IMG/VR virus record: IMGVR_UViG_3300023284_000229
Span: 1-42,673 of that record
Length of the DNA stretch: 42,673 bases
Direction: 5' to 3' (one strand)
From: a virus
The notes under the pieces are model-generated. The model saw nothing but the letters and a program-made list of their open reading frames with translations. It had not been told where the DNA came from and made no database searches. The position numbers and the translations under genes were made by a program. The stretch's first letter is position 1. Each line of letters begins with the position of its first letter. Below are positions 9,279-17,172 of the stretch, one piece after another.

Positions 9279-10229
9279 TTAAGCTGTTCGTGTGAACGTG
9301 TAAGCAGTTGCACTTGAAAACATAAGTGTAAACCTACCTTGCCCAGTAACACCTGATGCAACAGTAAGCTGTCCGAAACTAGCTGCTGTCGTAGCTGCTG
9401 CATCTGAAAGAATACCGTTTGTTGCCACGGCGATTGTTACCGTGTTAGAACCAGCTGTGTTGTCAATATACAATTCGTGAATTGTACCTGCCACAGCACC
9501 GAGTTCTGTACCTAATGCTGTTCCAGTAGGAAGTGTAATCGTAGTTGCTGCTCCTGAAGTTGATGTAATATAACCTGTTCCAGCTTCAGCTGCTGTAGCT
9601 GTTGCTGTCGCATTAATAGCTGCTGTCGTTCCGTGTTCTTGCACAAGCACTTCTGCTGTTACAACACGTCCTGCTGCCTTTGGAGCTATATTTAAGTCAA
9701 TATCTGTATCACCACCCGAAGCTGCAATTGAAGGTGCCACTCCTGTTGCAGCACTTGTGATTGTTACTTCGTTTACTGAAGTTGCTGCTGATGCCAAGAT
9801 AAGGATTTCCTCAGCTTGGTCGTTGTGGAATTCGATTCCAGTATCAACTTCACCAGTAGCAGCAAGGATTGGCTTGTTGCCAGTTGCCGCACTCCTGATT
9901 GTGATTTCGTTTACTGAAGTTGCGACCGAATCAAGAATCAAGATTTCTTCACTCTGATCATTCTCAAAAGTGATTCCTGTGTCAACTTCACCACCAGTTT
10001 TGATGATTGGGTTTACTCCTGTAGCGGAGTTCTCAATCTCAATCTGATTAACTGCTGAGGCGGTAACACTGAATTGAAGAATCTCATTCCCATTGTTGTC
10101 TAAGAATGCGTCTCCATCTGAGATTTCAATGGCTGACTCCTGTAGCTTTCCATCTCCATCAATAACTTGAGTGCCATCAACTTCATAGCCATCTGCTGTA
10201 TCTAGTTCACCTAAATTCGTTTTTCCCAT
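9279..10229 (-). CDS. Virion fibre-like protein with three 46-residue repeats
   Basis: 316 aa. After an acidic N-terminus (GELDTADGYEVDGTQ), three tandem repeats of 46 residues begin near residues 48, 94 and 140. Each has the pattern EIL....ATSVNEITI.SAATG..P...(G)EVDTGI.F.ND, like the short repeats of trimeric phage fibres and of head fibres. Residues 200-316 form an Ala/Thr-rich beta domain ending in FTLMFSSATAYTFTRT, which looks like a fibre tip. The gene is directly downstream of the major capsid gene, a usual place for head-fibre or decoration genes. Function is inferred. Confidence 0.7.
   Translation of the reverse strand: MGKTNLGELDTADGYEVDGTQVIDGDGKLQESAIEISDGDAFLDNNGNEILQFSVTASAVNQIEIENSATGVNPIIKTGGEVDTGITFENDQSEEILILDSVATSVNEITIRSAATGNKPILAATGEVDTGIEFHNDQAEEILILASAATSVNEVTITSAATGVAPSIAASGGDTDIDLNIAPKAAGRVVTAEVLVQEHGTTAAINATATATAAEAGTGYITSTSGAATTITLPTGTALGTELGAVAGTIHELYIDNTAGSNTVTIAVATNGILSDAAATTAASFGQLTVASGVTGQGRFTLMFSSATAYTFTRTA
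9672..10085 (-). repeat. Tandem 138-bp (46-codon) coding repeats in the fibre-like gene
   Basis: Three in-frame copies, degenerate at the DNA level and clearer in protein. The second and third copies share GEVDTGI, HNDQAEEILIL-type and SATSVNE-type segments. Unequal recombination could change copy number and fibre length. Confidence 0.7.
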
Positions 10230-10255
10230 AGTAAGAAGTTAGTTATCTAATAATC

Positions 10256-11185
10256 CTATGTAAGTCCTGTTGAACCAACTAGTCCTTCCCATGAAATAGA
10301 GTCTACAACTTCTCGGTATTCTGCCTTGTAGATGTAGTTGTTATTCCTCTGGAACTCCCAATTAACGAGAGCTGTCTGAATTCCCTGTCGTACCCATCGC
10401 ATAAGTGAGTGGTTACGTGAGAGAAGGAACCAAGCTGTATCTGAACCACCTTGTGCAGCTGATAGGAATGGTGAGTATTTCACCTGAAGTCCTGGATATA
10501 GCTGTGAGTAGTAGTTTAGATCGTTGTTGGCTGTACCTTGACGAAGCTCTGACTTGGTGATTTCCATAGCAGACTTAAAGAGTGCTGTAGGAACCAAAAG
10601 ACAAGCTGGCTCATGTCCACCGAGAGTACCATCCTGAGTGATCTGGTTGATAAGTGAGTTAAATGAAATGTTAAGGTTCGCTTCACTAAGAGCACCTGTT
10701 TCTAGGTTATCTACATTCTGTCCACCGATAGTTACGTGAGTATTGTTGAACAATGATACGCCATCGTTAGAAAGCTGAGTAGTGAATGAATCATTCCATA
10801 CCTGGAAAGCATTTCGGTCACGAGTTACACGTGCAACACGTGCGAAGTCCTGAATCATCTTTGAAACGAATGAGTGTTGGTCATCGTCAAAGAAGTTCTT
10901 TGAAATGTCGATACTATTTGCAAAGTTTAAGACGTTTGAAGTCTTCTGGTTTGCAGAACGTGCGGTAGCTGAATTAACATCCTGCTCCTCAGCTCGTTCT
11001 TGGTAATAACCAGGACCTTTGTACTGTTCTGTAATGACAGCAGCTCGGTCGATTGTGTCTTGCATGAATACAAGACCGTCTTCTGCAGTTGCTTGACCTA
11101 CCACATTAGGATAGTCAAACTCCTGGAAGAAAACAGCATCCAACGCAGTTTTAGTTACGTTGGGATTAAGATTTGTTGTTAACAT
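10256..11185 (-). CDS. Major capsid protein (Mu gpT-like, HK97 fold)
   Basis: 309 aa. The sequence has the layout of gpT-like major head proteins: N-terminal ALDAVFFQEFDYP, a mid-region VWNDSFTTQLSNDGVSLFNNTH, the P-domain-like GGHEPACLLVPTALFKSAME, and the C-terminal SRNHSLMRWVRQGIQTALV followed by EYREVVDSISWEGLVGS. It is preceded by a decoration-protein candidate and a scaffold candidate, the normal capsid gene order. The ATG at 11185 follows TAATTAATT without a Shine-Dalgarno sequence, which is notable for what should be the most abundant protein. Confidence 0.88.
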   Translation of the reverse strand: MLTTNLNPNVTKTALDAVFFQEFDYPNVVGQATAEDGLVFMQDTIDRAAVITEQYKGPGYYQERAEEQDVNSATARSANQKTSNVLNFANSIDISKNFFDDDQHSFVSKMIQDFARVARVTRDRNAFQVWNDSFTTQLSNDGVSLFNNTHVTIGGQNVDNLETGALSEANLNISFNSLINQITQDGTLGGHEPACLLVPTALFKSAMEITKSELRQGTANNDLNYYSQLYPGLQVKYSPFLSAAQGGSDTAWFLLSRNHSLMRWVRQGIQTALVNWEFQRNNNYIYKAEYREVVDSISWEGLVGSTGLT

Positions 11186-11204
11186 AATTAATTAGAAGTT
11201 AAGA

Positions 11205-11702
11205 CTATGCAATTGGTCCCTCAAGTGCAGCTGGTCTGATAGTAAAGAATACGTCGCCTGTTTCTGTATCACCACCTACGATTTGAATACCGCTTGTAGC
11301 TCCGTCTCCTGCGTTCTCGTCGACCGTATATGTACTTGAGATAAGGTCGATAAGAACCCTATCATTTTGTAAAGCATCAAGTTTTGCTTTTGTGTCAATG
11401 TTCGCTGGTGTGGAAGCTTTTGCTCGCCACACAGTTTTTCCGTCTCCAAGATATACTTGTACAACGCCATCAGCTGAAGCAGTCTCTGTTGAGTCTGAAG
11501 CAGCGATTCCGATAACCTGAGTTGTTGTTCCGATAACTGGCTCGTTGTCAGCTAGTGGAATAACAAATGGGCTACCAGCAGACTTTAGTTTTACTGGTTC
11601 TCCAACAAAGATTGCTGTAGCACCTGTTTCTGTCTGATATGGTTTTGTAGGTATAACATTTCTTCCAGATACATCTTGGAAATCAATATCTCCTTTTGCC
11701 AT
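11205..11702 (-). CDS. Head decoration/stabilisation protein candidate
   Basis: 165 aa, small and beta-rich: VFVGEPVKLKSAGSPF-like stretch, PVIGTTTQVIGIAASDS, and VFFTIRPAALEGP at the end. Proteins of this size and strand pattern between scaffold and major capsid genes are often capsid cement proteins. There is no signal peptide. The ATG at 11702 has no Shine-Dalgarno sequence. Assignment rests on position and composition. Confidence 0.6.
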   Translation of the reverse strand: MAKGDIDFQDVSGRNVIPTKPYQTETGATAIFVGEPVKLKSAGSPFVIPLADNEPVIGTTTQVIGIAASDSTETASADGVVQVYLGDGKTVWRAKASTPANIDTKAKLDALQNDRVLIDLISSTYTVDENAGDGATSGIQIVGGDTETGDVFFTIRPAALEGPIA

Positions 11703-11724
11703 GTTGTTAATTACACTTTTCTAT

Positions 11725-12387
11725 CTATGTGTTGACACCTGGAATGAGTTGTTTTGGTTTTGTTCTTACATACCCATCTTTCATTTGTTCTGGTGTTAGA
11801 CCAAATGCTTTGGAGATTTGTTCATCCTCTTTAGAATATGTAGGAGTTTCTTCCCTATTAACCTTTCTCTGTCCAGGGGCTGCGCTGCTTGTTACTACAG
11901 TGTCTTTAGACCTAGCTGTAGCTGCAGCTTCACTTAGAATAGAAGAATATTTTTTCTTATTAGCTAGAAGAATAGCGTTTTCAATATCCTCATGGTCATT
12001 TCCTGAAACCGTAATTGAATTCTGGTAATGAAGTAGAGCTAATTTAGCTTCTGCCTCACTTCCAGTCATTGAACGAATCTTATTTTCAATCTCGCTCTTA
12101 CGTGATTCCTTGTGGAAGATTTGGTTCTCTTCCCGAACTGCCTGACGGACATCGTCAATGGTAAATGTAGGAGCTTCTTCAGCCTTTTTTACAGCCTCTT
12201 TTTTCTCCTCCTTTACCTTTTGAATAGTATGCTCAGCTTTACCAAGCCTACTCTCTAATTCTTCTGCCTGTTTCTGATAATCAATTTCTTCTGTAGTCTC
12301 CACTACTTCAGTGGTAACTTCCTCTTGTTTGATTTCCTCCGAAGCTGGGGTGGTAGTTTCTTCTACCTTTTTTGTTTCTTCAGCCAT
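11725..12387 (-). CDS. Capsid scaffold protein candidate
   Basis: 220 aa, strongly acidic at the N-terminus (EETKKVEETTTPASEEIKQ), with a predicted coiled coil at about residues 35-105 (YQKQAEELESRLGKAEHTI). A Ser/Thr-rich C-terminus ends in KPKQLIPGVNT. Acidic helical proteins directly upstream of the major capsid gene are usually scaffolds. The ATG at 12387 lies about 70 nt downstream of a minus-strand terminator (12455-12478), so capsid expression may need readthrough or a separate promoter. No protease domain is visible. Confidence 0.7.
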   Translation of the reverse strand: MAEETKKVEETTTPASEEIKQEEVTTEVVETTEEIDYQKQAEELESRLGKAEHTIQKVKEEKKEAVKKAEEAPTFTIDDVRQAVREENQIFHKESRKSEIENKIRSMTGSEAEAKLALLHYQNSITVSGNDHEDIENAILLANKKKYSSILSEAAATARSKDTVVTSSAAPGQRKVNREETPTYSKEDEQISKAFGLTPEQMKDGYVRTKPKQLIPGVNT

Positions 12388-12454
12388 AATGTTTCGTACT
12401 TAAGGTGTACGCTACCTTATTAATCGTGATTGGCTCACGCTGCCTAATATAAAA

Positions 12455-12478
12455 AGAACCACTCTGTTGAGTGGCTCT
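12455..12478 (-). terminator. Rho-independent terminator before the capsid genes
   Basis: Minus-strand hairpin AGAGCCACTC-AACA-GAGTGGTTCT: 10 bp with one G.U pair, followed by TTTT and ATATT. It ends or attenuates transcripts arriving from the portal side just before the scaffold gene. Confidence 0.75.
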
Positions 12479-12486
12479 GGGGAGGG

Positions 12487-12560
12487 GTTCAATTGGGATA
12501 CACCTTGCGGTGAATTGAACACCTCTCAAGAGGCACCCAATTTGTATATCCCATACAAAT
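12487..12560 (-). ncRNA. Structured RNA upstream of capsid operon, possible loop-bulge pseudoknot
   Basis: Three minus-strand hairpins in order. ATTTGTAT/ATACAAAT (12540-12560) has loop GGGAT. CCTC/GAGG (12522-12533) follows. GTTCAATTCACC-GCAA-GGTG...AATTGAAC (12487-12520) is capped by a GNRA tetraloop and carries the 6-nt bulge TATCCC. The first loop plus its next base (GGGATA) is complementary to the bulge, giving a possible 6-bp tertiary pairing. The set is followed by the terminator at 12455, so it could regulate termination. Confidence 0.6.
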
Positions 12561-12569
12561 AGTTCTTCA

Positions 12570-12905
12570 TTATTTTAAATTTTTAAGGGTTTTAATCTTC
12601 TTTTTTAGTATAGCAAGATTGTGTATCATTGCTTTCCCGAACATTGTTCCTTCGATGTGTTCACTCTCAGGGAATATCTTCTTGTAAGATTGATACGTTA
12701 TCTCGTCTTCGAGTATCTTCCAGAGAAACATGTCATCAATTTGACGTGCCTGTGATGCAAGCATTTCTTTGCTTCTACTGTCTAATACCTGTCCTTTGTA
12801 CATTATACCACCTTTTCCGTCAGATGACAAAATATCTTCTTCATTTATCCCTCGAAATAGATGTTTAACGACAAAGTTTATTGTTTTTCTTCTAAGCCAA
12901 TTCAT
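12570..12905 (-). CDS. Conserved phage protein of unknown function (between portal and capsid genes)
   Basis: 111 aa, mostly helical: LRRKTINFVVKHLFRGI, DGKGGIMYKGQVLDS, ASQARQIDDMFLWKILEDEI, then a basic tail. Short phage proteins with this pattern (a 'MYKGQ.L' turn followed by 'FLWK.L.DE..YQ') are common near head genes, but no function is known to me. Its ATG overlaps the TGA of the 45-aa gene upstream, so translation is probably coupled. Confidence 0.7.
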   Translation of the reverse strand: MNWLRRKTINFVVKHLFRGINEEDILSSDGKGGIMYKGQVLDSRSKEMLASQARQIDDMFLWKILEDEITYQSYKKIFPESEHIEGTMFGKAMIHNLAILKKKIKTLKNLK

Positions 12906-13039
12906 TTTTTTAATCTAACAGATTTTGTTTTATTAACTTCTTTGTTCATCCTATCTATGAATGATTGAGGAAGTGCGCTCTTAACAATCTTTTTAAGAGG
13001 TATTCTTGGATCTGATATTTTAGGATGTTTTTTAGTCAT
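12902..13039 (-). CDS. Small basic protein, 45 aa
   Basis: ATG at 13039, TGA overlapping the next ATG (ATGA junction). The product MTKKHPKISDPRIPLKKIV... is rich in Lys and Arg with one short helix (LPQSFIDRMNKEV). It belongs to a chain of four overlapping tiny basic genes after the portal gene. Nothing beyond charge suggests a function; a nucleic-acid-binding virion component is possible. Confidence 0.6.
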   Translation of the reverse strand: MTKKHPKISDPRIPLKKIVKSALPQSFIDRMNKEVNKTKSVRLKK

Positions 13040-13212
13040 TATTTTTTCTTCTTTTTAAGACGTATTGGTGTTCCACCACCTGCTATGAAACCAAGCAATC
13101 TTCGTTGTGCTGGGGTAACAGGCTTACCTCTAAGAGTTGGTTTCTTCTCTCTCAGGACTTTCTTAGCCTTTGCCACCGAAAAAGGTTTCTTTTTCTTTGT
13201 TGCTTTAGCCAT
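13039..13212 (-). CDS. Small lysine-rich protein, 57 aa
   Basis: I chose the ATG at 13212 (MAKATKKKKPFSVAKAKK) over an upstream start because it follows the previous stop. The core contains PVTPAQRRLLGFIAGGGTP, similar to a short motif in many small phage head-region proteins ('T..Q...FG.IAGG'), flanked by Lys-rich ends including KKKKK at the C-terminus. Probably a DNA- or capsid-binding minor virion protein; this is an inference. Confidence 0.65.
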   Translation of the reverse strand: MAKATKKKKPFSVAKAKKVLREKKPTLRGKPVTPAQRRLLGFIAGGGTPIRLKKKKK

Positions 13213-13213
13213 A

Positions 13214-13327
13214 CTATTTATGCTTACTACCACGTGTAGGCATCACAGGCTTTTTAAGACCTCTTGATGCAATCTGCTTCCTTCTAGGAATCTTCTTTAC
13301 TACTTTTGTTGTTGATACTCTAGTCAT
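13214..13327 (-). CDS. Small basic protein, 37 aa
   Basis: ATG at 13327, inside the 3' end of the 64-aa gene (8-nt overlap), stop at 13214, two bases before the next gene. The product begins MTRVSTTKVVKKIPRRKQ and is about 40% Lys+Arg. An upstream start in the same frame would overlap the neighbour by 77 nt and is less likely. Function unknown; part of the basic-protein chain. Confidence 0.55.
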   Translation of the reverse strand: MTRVSTTKVVKKIPRRKQIASRGLKKPVMPTRGSKHK

Positions 13328-13514
13328 GTTTCTTTTTAACTGATTTCTTCTCAGCCTTCTTAACTTCTTCTTTGGGTTCCTCGACCTCTTCTTCAATATA
13401 ACTACCTCCTAGTAATAGATACTCAGCCTTTACTGCTTCGCTATCTGATGGATCTCCTCCCCTTTCAATGACACGCTTTCGTGCCAAGGCTTCTTTAGTT
13501 TTATTTTGATACAT
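13320..13514 (-). CDS. Small charged protein, 64 aa
   Basis: Begins MYQNKTKEALARKRVIERGG and has a central hydrophobic stretch (EYLLLGGSYIEEE) and an alternating acidic/basic tail (EEPKEEVKKAEKKSVKK). It lies directly after the 39-aa basic gene. Unknown function. The acidic patch contrasts with its basic neighbours and might pair with them. Confidence 0.6.
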   Translation of the reverse strand: MYQNKTKEALARKRVIERGGDPSDSEAVKAEYLLLGGSYIEEEVEEPKEEVKKAEKKSVKKKHD

Positions 13515-13515
13515 A

Positions 13516-13635
13516 TTAATATTTTTTACTTTTAATAAACTTTCTTACATTACGACCTTTTGGTTTCTTGATTAATTTCTTCCTACGTTTCTTTCCAACT
13601 GTTACGTTAGGATTTGCTGATGATGTTAATGCCAT
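13516..13635 (-). CDS. Small highly basic protein, 39 aa
   Basis: ATG at 13635, immediately after the portal stop (13638), TAA at 13516. After a polar N-terminus (MALTSSANPNVTVG) the protein is nearly all Lys/Arg with a few hydrophobics (KKRRKKLIKKPKG, KFIKSKKY). It resembles protamine-like or small DNA-condensing virion peptides. Too short for family assignment. Confidence 0.6.
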   Translation of the reverse strand: MALTSSANPNVTVGKKRRKKLIKKPKGRNVRKFIKSKKY

Positions 13636-13637
13636 AA

Positions 13638-15641
13638 TTATGCTCTCATTAATGGACCAGTAACACTACTTGTTCCAACCAAACCTTCGACTAGGGATGA
13701 TGTTCCACCTCCTGCTGGTGGAGCTCCTGGTGCGGCTTCTGACCCTTCTGCTGGCAATCCTAGTGTCTGTCCACCTTGTTTCATGTACTTATCAACATCT
13801 CCATCTGCAAATGTCTCAACCAAGAAGTCTCGTGTTACAGCTTGAGCGTCTACCAATGGATTGGTAATCATTCTATCGTATGCTTCTAAGTCTAGGGCCT
13901 TCTTCAAGAACTCATTCTTAGGAAGCATGGTATCTGCTGTCATGGTAAGCATGAACTTCAATTTCCTAAATAGAGCAGGATTTACCTTGATAAGACGTGT
14001 TCCTGAGTCTAATCCTCCTTGTTCTCGTGCAGTTAATTTACTTGCTTCAAACTTTGCCTCGTCAGTATCTAGTTCCATACCAAAGAGTTCATCAGTTAGC
14101 TTTATCTTCCTTGAAACAGTACGTCCATTTTCTGTTTTATCAGGCAATAGGAAGGTTCTGAACTTCATTCGTGGAATACCTGCTGTTATCTCTTCAACTT
14201 GTCCTACAGTCATGTGGTTTAAGATGTCGTCTACCATAAGACCACCAAAGTCTACAACAAGAGAAGCTATCATCTTACCGAATAGTCCTAGTTGAATACG
14301 TGCATTTTCCTGTACTTGAGAGATTTCAAAGGCTGTTCTACCTGTAGCAGGTGATAATCCTGCTTGTAGTTGGTCCTGTGAGGACTCTGCCATAGACTTC
14401 TCAACCATTCCTAGAGCATTGAAACCTGCGTTAAGGTTCTTTCCTGTTTCCATAACCTCAACTTTCGTACTTTTAGAGAAGTTATTGGTGACACCAGGAA
14501 ATACAACACCTGTATCAATGTCTTCTTCACCGAAGATGTTAATAGGTGGCATGATTGAAAGGAATGTACCATCCAGTATCATGTTGTAGAGCGTGTCTAC
14601 GAGTTGCTGGTCTGGTCCTAGCTTAGATACCGCTGACTTATAATAGAAGAAATGCTTTTCGTCAATGGGTTCATATCCTGACTTAGCATAAGGATACTTA
14701 GGACGGTCCATGTTATCCCTGTGGCTCATGCGATTAGCCTCAGTGTTATCATCTCCCATGTAGATACCATTAACAAAGACTACTTCTAAGTCTTCTTGGC
14801 GATTGTAGTAAGTTACTTCTTCTACTTCAGAATCAAGTGATGTATCTCGTTGGTCGTAAAACATCCCCTCTTGGTCAGTATAAAATGTATTTATTCCAGG
14901 ACGTACAAACTCGAAGTTCTCATGCTCTCCATAGGTGACACGTGCTTCATCATATTCAATGAACTTCCTACGAATAATAAAACGCTGTCTTTGAAGTGTG
15001 TACTGATATACGTTAGCAATTAAGAACTCATCAGGTGGTACGACCATTGTCTGAAAGCCTGAGAGTACTTCATCAACCATTTCTTTAACGGTCATGTCAC
15101 CATTTGCCATCTTGATCTTAACTTGTTGCATTACTTCGGTAAACTCTGCTTTGAGAACAACGACAGGGTTTACGAGTGCTGAGATTACTGCAAAAAGAAA
15201 AGACTCTTCATAGTCTGAGTTGTTGATAGTCCATTCGATGAGGTCCTTCATCACGTTAGCTGCTTCCTTGTCTTCATCATCTTGATCGTTTTGAGCAAAG
15301 ACATCAGGAACCATGATACTAGCGGTAACATGAGCTGCTATTGAGATTATCTTGTTTCGTGTGAGGGGACGGATAGTATTAGCTCTCCATGATTCATCAG
15401 GATTAGAGCTACGAGGAGGTATATACGCATTAAAAGCCCTCTGATTATCGTTCATAATGATAACTAGAGAGCGATCATTGAACTCTTCGTAGGGCTTGTT
15501 GAGATTATTTTCAGCTGTCGAATAATCATCCCGTATAGCGGAGGTGATTTTAATTATTGCTTTTGATGGTTGATAAGGACTTGGAGAAATTGTTTCGTCA
15601 ATTATTTTCCCCTTACCATCTCTGATTATATTGCCAATCAC
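13638..15641 (-). CDS. Portal protein (podovirus/P22-like)
   Basis: 667 aa. Portal-like features: FNAYIPPRSSNPDESWRAN near residue 75, a long alpha/beta clip and stem region (HFFYYKSAVSKLGPDQQL, VDTLYNMILDGTFLS), QLQAGLSPATGRTAFEISQV in the stem, and a Gly/Pro-rich C-terminus (GSEAAPGAPPAGGG). Length and position between large terminase and scaffold agree with a portal. The start is GTG at 15641, one base after a 12-bp hairpin with the conserved AGGGATAG loop. The upstream hairpin arm contains the terminase stop codon, so expression of the two may be linked. Confidence 0.88.
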   Translation of the reverse strand: MIGNIIRDGKGKIIDETISPSPYQPSKAIIKITSAIRDDYSTAENNLNKPYEEFNDRSLVIIMNDNQRAFNAYIPPRSSNPDESWRANTIRPLTRNKIISIAAHVTASIMVPDVFAQNDQDDEDKEAANVMKDLIEWTINNSDYEESFLFAVISALVNPVVVLKAEFTEVMQQVKIKMANGDMTVKEMVDEVLSGFQTMVVPPDEFLIANVYQYTLQRQRFIIRRKFIEYDEARVTYGEHENFEFVRPGINTFYTDQEGMFYDQRDTSLDSEVEEVTYYNRQEDLEVVFVNGIYMGDDNTEANRMSHRDNMDRPKYPYAKSGYEPIDEKHFFYYKSAVSKLGPDQQLVDTLYNMILDGTFLSIMPPINIFGEEDIDTGVVFPGVTNNFSKSTKVEVMETGKNLNAGFNALGMVEKSMAESSQDQLQAGLSPATGRTAFEISQVQENARIQLGLFGKMIASLVVDFGGLMVDDILNHMTVGQVEEITAGIPRMKFRTFLLPDKTENGRTVSRKIKLTDELFGMELDTDEAKFEASKLTAREQGGLDSGTRLIKVNPALFRKLKFMLTMTADTMLPKNEFLKKALDLEAYDRMITNPLVDAQAVTRDFLVETFADGDVDKYMKQGGQTLGLPAEGSEAAPGAPPAGGGTSSLVEGLVGTSSVTGPLMRA

Positions 15642-15642
15642 G

Positions 15643-15678
15643 AATTTGTATTCTGTCCCTATCCCTAGAACACAAATT
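15643..15678 (-). promoter_or_regulatory. Start-site hairpin with conserved AGGGATAG loop (portal gene)
   Basis: Minus-strand stem AATTTGTGTTCT/AGAATACAAATT, 12 bp including one G.U pair (an A.C mismatch on the plus strand), with 12-nt loop AGGGATAGGGAC. The GTG start follows the stem by one base. The 5' arm overlaps the terminase stop codon, so ribosomes finishing terminase would open the hairpin. Confidence 0.8.
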
Positions 15679-17143
15679 AATTATTACTTCTAATTTTACC
15701 ATACCCATCCCATTGTGGCAAATGCTGTCTTACTCTCCTTACATTGCCTTCTGGCCTCACAAAGCCTAATGCCATAGAGTCAAAGTTGTCTGGTGAGGCG
15801 TTCAAGAGCTTCTTCATAGTTGGTTTATCCATGAGTTGGATCTTACCCCTTAAGTTTCTCTTGTATCGGATAAAGAATAGTTCTTGTGTAGCTTTGTCCT
15901 CAATGATCTGTCCCCCATCTTTAAGCCATGATCTCATACGAAATGCTGCTTCTGCTCTGATATTGAGATAAGTCTCCTCATCATCAGGCTTCTCTCCTGT
16001 GAGGATTACGTTTATACGCCCATAATCGACTCCTGACGCAATTTCTACAGCTACCTTAGCTCCTACACCGAAACCATCAATAAAGACGTTCTCAGCGGTA
16101 ATTCCGTAGTAATCCATGTAGTCCATAGTTCGTGAGGATATTTCTTTGGGTGTTGCTACTTTCTCTTGTCCTAGCTTCTTCATAACAAATCTATCTCGTA
16201 TGTACCAAACAGTCTTATCTCGTCCTTCTCCTGCTGGATCAATCATAAGTCTTTTGAACCCTCCCTCCTTAGCTCGGAAGTCATAATCATTGTCCCGTAT
16301 CTCTGTTACTTCAAGTCGAGAGTATACAGGGAGGAAGCCTCTCTCGTCCGCACTCTCTGCGTCAGGGAACTCTCCAAGAACACGAATCCTATACTCGTCT
16401 GAATCAGGACCGTGCTTCTCCAGTATCCTATCTACATAGTCTTGCTCTACAACAGGTGAATCTATTGAAGAGAAGTGAAGTGTTTGCCAGTTATGTTGGT
16501 CGGTGTGATGAGTATCGTAGAAGTAACCGACAAGCCTCGTGGGGTTTGAGATAAGGACAACAAGCGTGTTCTTTTCGGTAAGTGATCCTTCTGCGGTGTT
16601 GTATATCTCTTCAGGTACTCCTGACGCTTCGTCAACGAGTAACATAACATGTTCTCCATGAACTCCAGCTAAAGCCTCTGGTGCTTCTTTACGGGCTGTC
16701 TTAGCCCTTGCAAACCATGTCTCTGGGCTCTCGTTTATCCTAATGTGGGAGCCAGTCCACTCATACTTTTCTTTGACACCTTCAGGCATGAGTTGAATCC
16801 ACTTCATTGCTTCTTTCCATAAGACATCGTTCATCTGTTCTGCTGATGGTGCGGTACAAGCAATCTGGCAGTCCTTAAAACAAAACAAATACCATAGCAT
16901 GAGCCATGATATTGTTGCAGACTTCCCTACTCCGTGTCCTGAACGAATAGAGATACGGTTAGACTTCTGTCCTTGTAAAGCTAGTTCAACAGCGTAGAGT
17001 ATCTCTGCTTGTTGGAATGTTATGTGTTTTCCTTTAATGAAAGGCTCGTTCTTGTCTTGTGGGGAAAGACCCCACATCTTTGAAACAAAGAGTATGGGGC
17101 TTTTCTGGAATTCTTTATAGAGTTGTAAGTCAGCTTTTTTCAA
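15677..17143 (-). CDS. terL: Terminase large subunit (packaging ATPase/nuclease)
   Basis: 488 aa. Walker A at about residues 69-75 (GHGVGKS), Walker B at 166-172 (VMLLVDE) with the following motif LVVLISNPTR as the coupling segment. The RNase H-like nuclease has Asp302 (LMIDPAGEGRDKT), Asp356 (VFIDGFGVG) and a third acidic site near 452-455 (PDNFDSMALGF). It couples ATP hydrolysis to DNA translocation through the portal and cuts concatemers. The start is a rare TTG at 17143, supported by GGAG nine bases upstream in the loop of a conserved hairpin. Confidence 0.95.
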   Translation of the reverse strand: MKKADLQLYKEFQKSPILFVSKMWGLSPQDKNEPFIKGKHITFQQAEILYAVELALQGQKSNRISIRSGHGVGKSATISWLMLWYLFCFKDCQIACTAPSAEQMNDVLWKEAMKWIQLMPEGVKEKYEWTGSHIRINESPETWFARAKTARKEAPEALAGVHGEHVMLLVDEASGVPEEIYNTAEGSLTEKNTLVVLISNPTRLVGYFYDTHHTDQHNWQTLHFSSIDSPVVEQDYVDRILEKHGPDSDEYRIRVLGEFPDAESADERGFLPVYSRLEVTEIRDNDYDFRAKEGGFKRLMIDPAGEGRDKTVWYIRDRFVMKKLGQEKVATPKEISSRTMDYMDYYGITAENVFIDGFGVGAKVAVEIASGVDYGRINVILTGEKPDDEETYLNIRAEAAFRMRSWLKDGGQIIEDKATQELFFIRYKRNLRGKIQLMDKPTMKKLLNASPDNFDSMALGFVRPEGNVRRVRQHLPQWDGYGKIRSNN

Positions 17144-17145
17144 TG

Positions 17146-17169
17146 TGTTCCACTCCTATCCCTGGAACA
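17146..17169 (-). promoter_or_regulatory. Start-site hairpin with conserved AGGGATAG loop (large terminase)
   Basis: Minus-strand stem TGTTCC/GGAACA (6 bp) with loop AGGGATAGGAGT, then CA and the TTG start codon. The loop carries GGAG at a good Shine-Dalgarno distance (9 nt). The loop matches those before the portal and fibre genes at 9 of 12 positions in all three, while the stems are unrelated. Confidence 0.8.
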
Positions 17170-17172
17170 TGT

